Shown here: positions 60,252 to 64,000 of the stretch, one piece after another
Numbering within the stretch: position 1 is the first letter of the stretch
Layout of the letters: every line of letters begins with the position of its first letter
Assembly (NCBI GenBank): GCA_949283205.1
Contig: CASDSD010000001.1
Span: forward strand, 1-64,000
Direction of reading: 5' to 3'
DNA from: an uncultured Alistipes sp.
GTDB taxonomy: Bacteria > Bacteroidota > Bacteroidia > Bacteroidales > Rikenellaceae
DNA: 64,000 nucleotides
Program-made: the position numbers and the translations under genes
Notes under the pieces: model-generated
What the model saw: the letters and a program-made list of their open reading frames with translations, nothing else
The model's database searches: none
Told to the model about the DNA's origin: nothing

Positions 60252-60566
60252 TCACTTCACCTCCATCAGTTCGATCGACACACCCTCCTCCTCGACAAAG
60301 GCGATGGTGAGGTGCTCGTCGCACACGGCAGGGCCGAATATCACCTTGCAGCCCTTGAGCGCCTCCTCGAGCGAAGGCACCGTATAGGCCACATGACCCT
60401 GTTTCTGCACCAGCTCGGGCAGGCAGCTGCCCGGCTCGAACTTCAGGAACTCGATCCTGTTCGGACTCTTCGTGTAATCCGTAAGCCACACATTGAGGCC
60501 CTCGTTAAAGACAGCCCCCTCGGGAATGATATCGGTAACCATACCGACATGATTGAAAGTTCTCAT
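60252..60566 (-). CDS. VOC-superfamily (glyoxalase-like) protein
   Basis: Encodes 104 aa, a single small domain with one beta-alpha-beta-beta-beta pair per half. It begins MRTFNHVGMVTD, where the His is a typical VOC metal ligand. HVAYTVPSLEEALKG near residue 57 repeats the pattern, and the final strand ends VSIELMEVK with the Glu that completes the metal site. VOC proteins include glyoxalase I, epimerases and isomerases. First gene of the cassette with DhaK, DhaL and LsrF, so an isomerase or epimerase acting on the kinase substrate or product is plausible. Confidence 0.8.
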   Translation of the reverse strand: MRTFNHVGMVTDIIPEGAVFNEGLNVWLTDYTKSPNRIEFLKFEPGSCLPELVQKQGHVAYTVPSLEEALKGCKVIFGPAVCDEHLTIAFVEEEGVSIELMEVK

Positions 60567-60967
60567 AGTTACATTATGGTTTTAAGTTACGGTTTAGGTT
60601 CCTTTTCAACGAATGCGAACGGGACGATACGCACAATTCCACCCCTTTCCCACACACCCTGCGGAAGAGGCTCCGCCACGTGCCATACGTCCGCGCCGCC
60701 AGTCCGGGCCGATCGCATCATCTACAAAATTATGAATAATTTTCCAAATCCCTTAATATTCCATGATGTTTTTGTCCGGTCCGGCGAAACGGGATACCGG
60801 ATTCACCCGATCCGTCCCGAGACCTCCGTTTCCGTTTGTCTCTCCACACGGCTTTCGCTCTCTTTGGCTTTGCCCCAAACAGGAGGCGTCTCGGCATAAA
60901 AAATCAATCAAGCCTGTTTTTTATGCCCTCACCTTTTGGTATCTTTGCACCCGTACAACATCACGCC
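60567..60967. other. Divergent intergenic region, VOC cassette and nhaC
   Basis: No gene seen in about 400 bp. A minus-strand TAATTTTG (60732-60725) fits the -7 consensus for the VOC-dhaKL-lsrF cassette, with a leader of about 160 nt and no clear -33. A plus-strand TATCTTTG at 60941-60948, with TTTT 19 bp upstream, fits nhaC. Confidence 0.5.
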
Positions 60968-62440
60968 ATGAGTCAAAATACGGAAACCCCGACACCATCC
61001 CTTGCGATGTCGCTCATACCGCTCACCGTGCTGGTGATATTCCTCGCCCTGGCCATACACCTCTTCGGCGGCGACGCCATCATGGGCGGCAGCCAGTTCT
61101 CGCTGCTCACGGCCTCGGCCGTATGCGCCGCCATCGCCATATGGCGCTACGGGCGCTCGTGGCAGCACCTCGAGGATGCCATCGTCGAGAACATGCACAG
61201 CGCAACGCCCGCCATCATCATCCTGCTGCTTATCGGCGCCATCGCCGGCACATGGATGGCCAGCGGCGTCATCCCCACAATGATATACTACGGCCTGAAG
61301 ATCCTCCACCCGTCGATATTCCTCATCGCCTCGTGCGTCATCTGCGCCGTCATATCGCTGCTCACGGGATCGTCGTGGACCACCGTCGCAACCATAGGCG
61401 TCGCCCTCATGGGCATAGGCCGCGCCCTCGGCTTCGACGACGGCTGGATCGCAGGCGCCATAATCTCCGGCGCATACTTCGGCGACAAGATATCGCTCAT
61501 GAGCGACACCACCGTCCTCGCCTCCTCGACGGCGCGCGTGCCCATATTCACACACATAAAGTACATGTTGCTGACCACCGTGCCCTCAATGGCCATAGCC
61601 CTCGCCGTCTTCGGTGCCGCAGGCTTCGTCGCCGTGCCCGAAGCCGCCGTCGGCGTCGAGACCATCGAGCAGGCCCTCTCCTCGACATTCCGCATATCGC
61701 CGTGGCTGCTGGTGGTGCCCGTGGTTACGGGACTGCTCATAGCCCGCAAGCTGCCCGCCATCATCACCCTCTTCGCATCGGTCGCATTGGCGGCAGTCGC
61801 AATGGTGATATTCCAGCCCGAGATCGTGGAACGCATAGCCGGCACCGAAGGGTCCCTGCTCGCCCCCTTCAAGGCGATGATCCTCGCCGCCACGACCGAC
61901 ACCGCCGTCGAGACGGGCGACGCGCTGCTGAACGACCTGGTCGCCACGAGCGGCATGAGCGGCATGCTCGACACCGTGTGGCTCATCATCTGCGCCATGT
62001 GCTTCGGCGGCGTGATGTACGGCAGCGGCATGCTCACGGCGATCTCGCAGCTCTTCCTGCGCATGGCCCACCGCACGGTGAGTGTCGTGGGGGCCACGGT
62101 ATCGTCGGGCGTATTCTTCAACCTCGTCACGGGCGACCAGTACATATCTATAATACTCACGGGCAACCTCTTCCGCAACCTCTACGACAGGCGCGGCCTC
62201 GAGCGGCGCCTGCTGAGCCGCAGCATGGAGGACTCGGCCACCGTGACGTCGGTGCTCATACCCTGGAACTCGTGCGGCATGACGCAGTCCACGGTGCTGG
62301 GCGTGGCCACGCTCACATACCTGCCCTACTGCATATTCAACATTGTAAGCCCCTTCATGTCGGTCCTCGCGGCCGCCATCGGCTACCGCATATACAAGAA
62401 ACGAAACGACAACGATGAAGACACGACTCGTAATATTTGA
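60968..62440 (+). CDS. nhaC: NhaC-type sodium/proton antiporter
   Basis: Encodes 490 aa from the ATG at 60968, which follows the TATCTTTG -7 box by 19 bp. The longer frame to 60836 crosses that promoter. About twelve hydrophobic helices are seen. Family motifs include LLTGSSWTTVATIGVALMGI near residue 140, GAIISGAYFGDKISLMSDTT near residue 163 with the ion-binding Asp residues, and LIPWNSCGMTQSTVLGV near residue 432. NhaC exchanges sodium for protons across the inner membrane. Its last 26 bp overlap the following phosphatase gene. Confidence 0.9.
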   Translation: MSQNTETPTPSLAMSLIPLTVLVIFLALAIHLFGGDAIMGGSQFSLLTASAVCAAIAIWRYGRSWQHLEDAIVENMHSATPAIIILLLIGAIAGTWMASGVIPTMIYYGLKILHPSIFLIASCVICAVISLLTGSSWTTVATIGVALMGIGRALGFDDGWIAGAIISGAYFGDKISLMSDTTVLASSTARVPIFTHIKYMLLTTVPSMAIALAVFGAAGFVAVPEAAVGVETIEQALSSTFRISPWLLVVPVVTGLLIARKLPAIITLFASVALAAVAMVIFQPEIVERIAGTEGSLLAPFKAMILAATTDTAVETGDALLNDLVATSGMSGMLDTVWLIICAMCFGGVMYGSGMLTAISQLFLRMAHRTVSVVGATVSSGVFFNLVTGDQYISIILTGNLFRNLYDRRGLERRLLSRSMEDSATVTSVLIPWNSCGMTQSTVLGVATLTYLPYCIFNIVSPFMSVLAAAIGYRIYKKRNDNDEDTTRNI

Positions 62441-63074
62441 CCTCGACGGCACCCTGCTCAACACCATAGGCGACCTGGCCGTCAGCTGCAACCACATGCT
62501 CTCGCTGCGCGGCCTGCCGCAGCATACCTACGACGAATACTGCATGTTCGTCGGCAACGGCATCCTGCGCCTTGTGGAGCGGGCCCTGCCCGAAGAGTTG
62601 CGCACCACGGAATACGTAAAGGCGGCGCGTCAGGATTTCCTCGACCACTACATCGACCACATAGACATCCACACGCGACCCTATGACGGCATGGTGCAGG
62701 TAGTAGAGACGCTCCACCGCCGCGGCGTAAAGATGGCCGTCGCCTCGAACAAGTTCCAGGCCGGCACCGAGAAACTCATACGCGAGTTTTTCCCCGGCAT
62801 AGACTTCGTGGCCGTCTGCGGCCAGCGCGAAGGCGTGCCCCTGAAGCCCGACACGGCCCTCATAGACATGATAATCGACAAGGCCGGTGTCGAACGCACG
62901 CAATGCGTCATGGTGGGAGACTCCGCCGTAGACATGCAGACGGCGCACAACGCCGGCATCACCTCCATAGGCGTCAGTTGGGGCTTCCGGCCCCGCACGG
63001 AACTCGAGCAGAACCGCGCCGACTACATAGCCGACACCGCCGCAGGGCTCCTCGCCATACTCGAGTCGCACTGA
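62415..63074 (+). CDS. HAD-family phosphatase, phosphoglycolate-phosphatase-like
   Basis: Encodes 219 aa. The HAD motif I nucleophile is in LVIFDLDGTLLNT at 6-17, motif II Ser/Asn in VASNKFQ near 110, motif III Lys in PLKPDTA near 140, and motif IV in MVGDSAVDMQTA near 168. The helical cap between motif I and II is of the small C1 type (about 20-85). This is the Gph/PGP group that clears phosphoglycolate and related phosphomonoesters. The overlap with nhaC implies translational coupling, though no functional link is obvious. Confidence 0.9.
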   Translation: MKTRLVIFDLDGTLLNTIGDLAVSCNHMLSLRGLPQHTYDEYCMFVGNGILRLVERALPEELRTTEYVKAARQDFLDHYIDHIDIHTRPYDGMVQVVETLHRRGVKMAVASNKFQAGTEKLIREFFPGIDFVAVCGQREGVPLKPDTALIDMIIDKAGVERTQCVMVGDSAVDMQTAHNAGITSIGVSWGFRPRTELEQNRADYIADTAAGLLAILESH

Positions 63075-63092
63075 ATGCGGACCGCAGACATG

Positions 63093-63131
63093 AAAAAACC
63101 TTCGGAGGCACGATGTCTCCGAAGGTTTTTT
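63093..63131. terminator. Bidirectional terminator
   Basis: Perfect 15-bp stem AAAAAACCTTCGGAG (63093-63107) with CTCCGAAGGTTTTTT (63117-63131). It separates the phosphatase gene from the convergent GH43-like gene and has T runs on both strands. Confidence 0.95.
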
Positions 63132-63149
63132 CGGCACATGCCCGCACCG

Positions 63150-64000
63150 TCACTCCCCGACATAGAGCATGTCGCCGCGCTCCTCCAGCGGCAGTATGAC
63201 CGCCCGCTCGGCCCCGCCCGGAGAGTTGGGCGAGTGCATCACGATGTTAAGGCCGCCGTCAAAGTCGCGGAACAGCATGCCATGGCCGCCGTCGCGGCTG
63301 AAAAGGGGCTCCGGATGCTGCCGCCACGGCCCCGTGACCTTGCCCGTGACCGACTCCGCGATACCGACGGCATATCCCTCCTTGCCGAAACTCGACCATA
63401 TCATCAGCAGCTTGCCCCCCGCCGTACGGTAGAGGAAACATCCGTCCGTAACATAGGTCCGGCCGCCGTCCGCAGCGGCAGATCCCGTCGACCACTCCGC
63501 CGCCGAGGCGTTGAAGAGGCGCAGCGGCTCTCCCACCCGCCCCGACAGGTCGCGTTTGAGCTCCACCACCTTCATGCCGCCGTCCATCACCTGCACCCAC
63601 TCGTGGCAATAGACCATATACGGCTTGCCGTCCTCGACCCACAACGTGCCGTCGAGGGCCATCTCGTCCATCGGCGTGGCCGGCATACGGTCGTCAAAGG
63701 CCTCGAACGGCCCCTCGGGCGACTTTGACCAGAATATCTGCGTGCCCCGCATCGTATAGGCCGGGTGCGACTTGCGCCGCCCCTTCCACTCGATATCGCT
63801 GTTCAACGTGGCGAAGAGATAATAACGTCCCTTGTAACGGTGTACCTCGGGAGCCCACACGCGCCCCGTAATCCAGTTGTCTTCAGGGACGGTGAAGACA
63901 CGCTTCGGGCCCTCCCAGTGTTCGAGGTCACGGCTGCGGAACACCTCCACGCCGCCGCGCTCCGCGCCGTCGGCAGCCTTGACCGACGAGGAACGGTACA
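63150..64000 (-). CDS. GH43-like glycoside hydrolase, C-terminal part (cut by window edge)
   Basis: The open frame runs from the right window edge to a stop at 63150, about 283 codons. The true start is outside. Apparent internal starts at 63950 are GTG codons within the gene (the preceding residues read YRSSSVKAADGAERGG). Propeller features include EVFRSRDLEHWEGPKRVF, VWAPEVHRYKGRYYLFAT (with the likely acid Glu), LDGTLWVEDGKPYMVYCHEW, and YVTDGCFLYRTAGGKLLMIW, ending with a HGMLFRDFDGGLNIVMHSP strand common to GH43. The catalytic base Asp would lie in the missing N-terminus. It probably trims plant or host glycan side chains. Confidence 0.85.
   Translation of the reverse strand, partial: YRSSSVKAADGAERGGVEVFRSRDLEHWEGPKRVFTVPEDNWITGRVWAPEVHRYKGRYYLFATLNSDIEWKGRRKSHPAYTMRGTQIFWSKSPEGPFEAFDDRMPATPMDEMALDGTLWVEDGKPYMVYCHEWVQVMDGGMKVVELKRDLSGRVGEPLRLFNASAAEWSTGSAAADGGRTYVTDGCFLYRTAGGKLLMIWSSFGKEGYAVGIAESVTGKVTGPWRQHPEPLFSRDGGHGMLFRDFDGGLNIVMHSPNSPGGAERAVILPLEERGDMLYVGE

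Overview
The window is typical of Bacteroidales and most resembles Alistipes (Rikenellaceae). Protein-coding DNA is GC-rich. Many genes sit behind the Bacteroidetes promoter pattern TTTG-N19/20-TANNTTTG (for example upstream of gapA at 8575-8605 and mlaE at 4188-4218). The families present (GLPGLI proteins, fimbrillin-like lipoproteins, PspC/DUF2807 proteins, GH95/GH43/GH140-like secreted hydrolases, DUF4254 beside GT9) are Bacteroidetes hallmarks. This assignment is inferred from gene content only; no 16S gene is present.

Layout. 1-1 kb: AT-richer edge with the first 51 codons of a tyrosine integrase running off the window and a small secreted protein. 1-6 kb: purB, a small membrane protein, a secreted five-bladed-propeller lipoprotein, and mlaE-mlaF behind a leader of about ten degenerate 19-bp repeats. 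6-8.6 kb: AT-rich fimbrillin/adhesin-like lipoprotein locus with a one-base frameshift, a duplicated C-terminal remnant and a palindromic operator. 8.6-9.7 kb: gapA. 9.7-14.5 kb: a GntR-type regulator divergent from a three-gene secreted hydrolase operon (nucleoside-hydrolase-like, GH140-like, GH5-like). 15-17 kb: DUF177-rpmF-plsX. 17-23 kb: GT9 and DUF4254, a LysM glucosaminidase, a conserved hypothetical, a DPP-IV-type peptidase and a small lipoprotein. 23.6 kb: tRNA-Arg(ACG). 24-28.4 kb: GH95 and GH43 lipoproteins. 28.5-39.4 kb: a six-gene tripartite ABC export operon (TolC, adaptor, permease, ATPase, two further permeases), divergent from a sigma-54-type response regulator and histidine kinase (39.6-42.3 kb). 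42.4-49.2 kb: a second two-component system divergent from two GLPGLI proteins and an outer-membrane receptor. 49.2-50.2 kb: split LysO. 50.4-54 kb: PadR-controlled PspC/DUF2807 envelope operon. 54-57.4 kb: pfkA, a PfkB-family kinase and a GT2. 57.6-60.6 kb: an LsrF-DhaL-DhaK-VOC cassette. 61-63 kb: nhaC and a phosphoglycolate-phosphatase-like gene. The window ends inside a GH43-like gene.

How the genes may work together. The OmpR-type system at 42.4-44.4 kb probably activates the two GLPGLI genes: both promoters carry helically phased TTAAC repeats ending exactly 27 bp before the -7 element. The GntR regulator probably binds two mirror-image pairs of CCGTTATG boxes that straddle both divergent transcription starts. 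PadR probably represses its own operon through an inverted repeat over the promoter. The VOC-DhaK-DhaL-LsrF cassette would fit a phosphorylation, isomerisation and thiolytic-cleavage pathway for a small dihydroxy-ketone, possibly AI-2-like. That last reading is inference.
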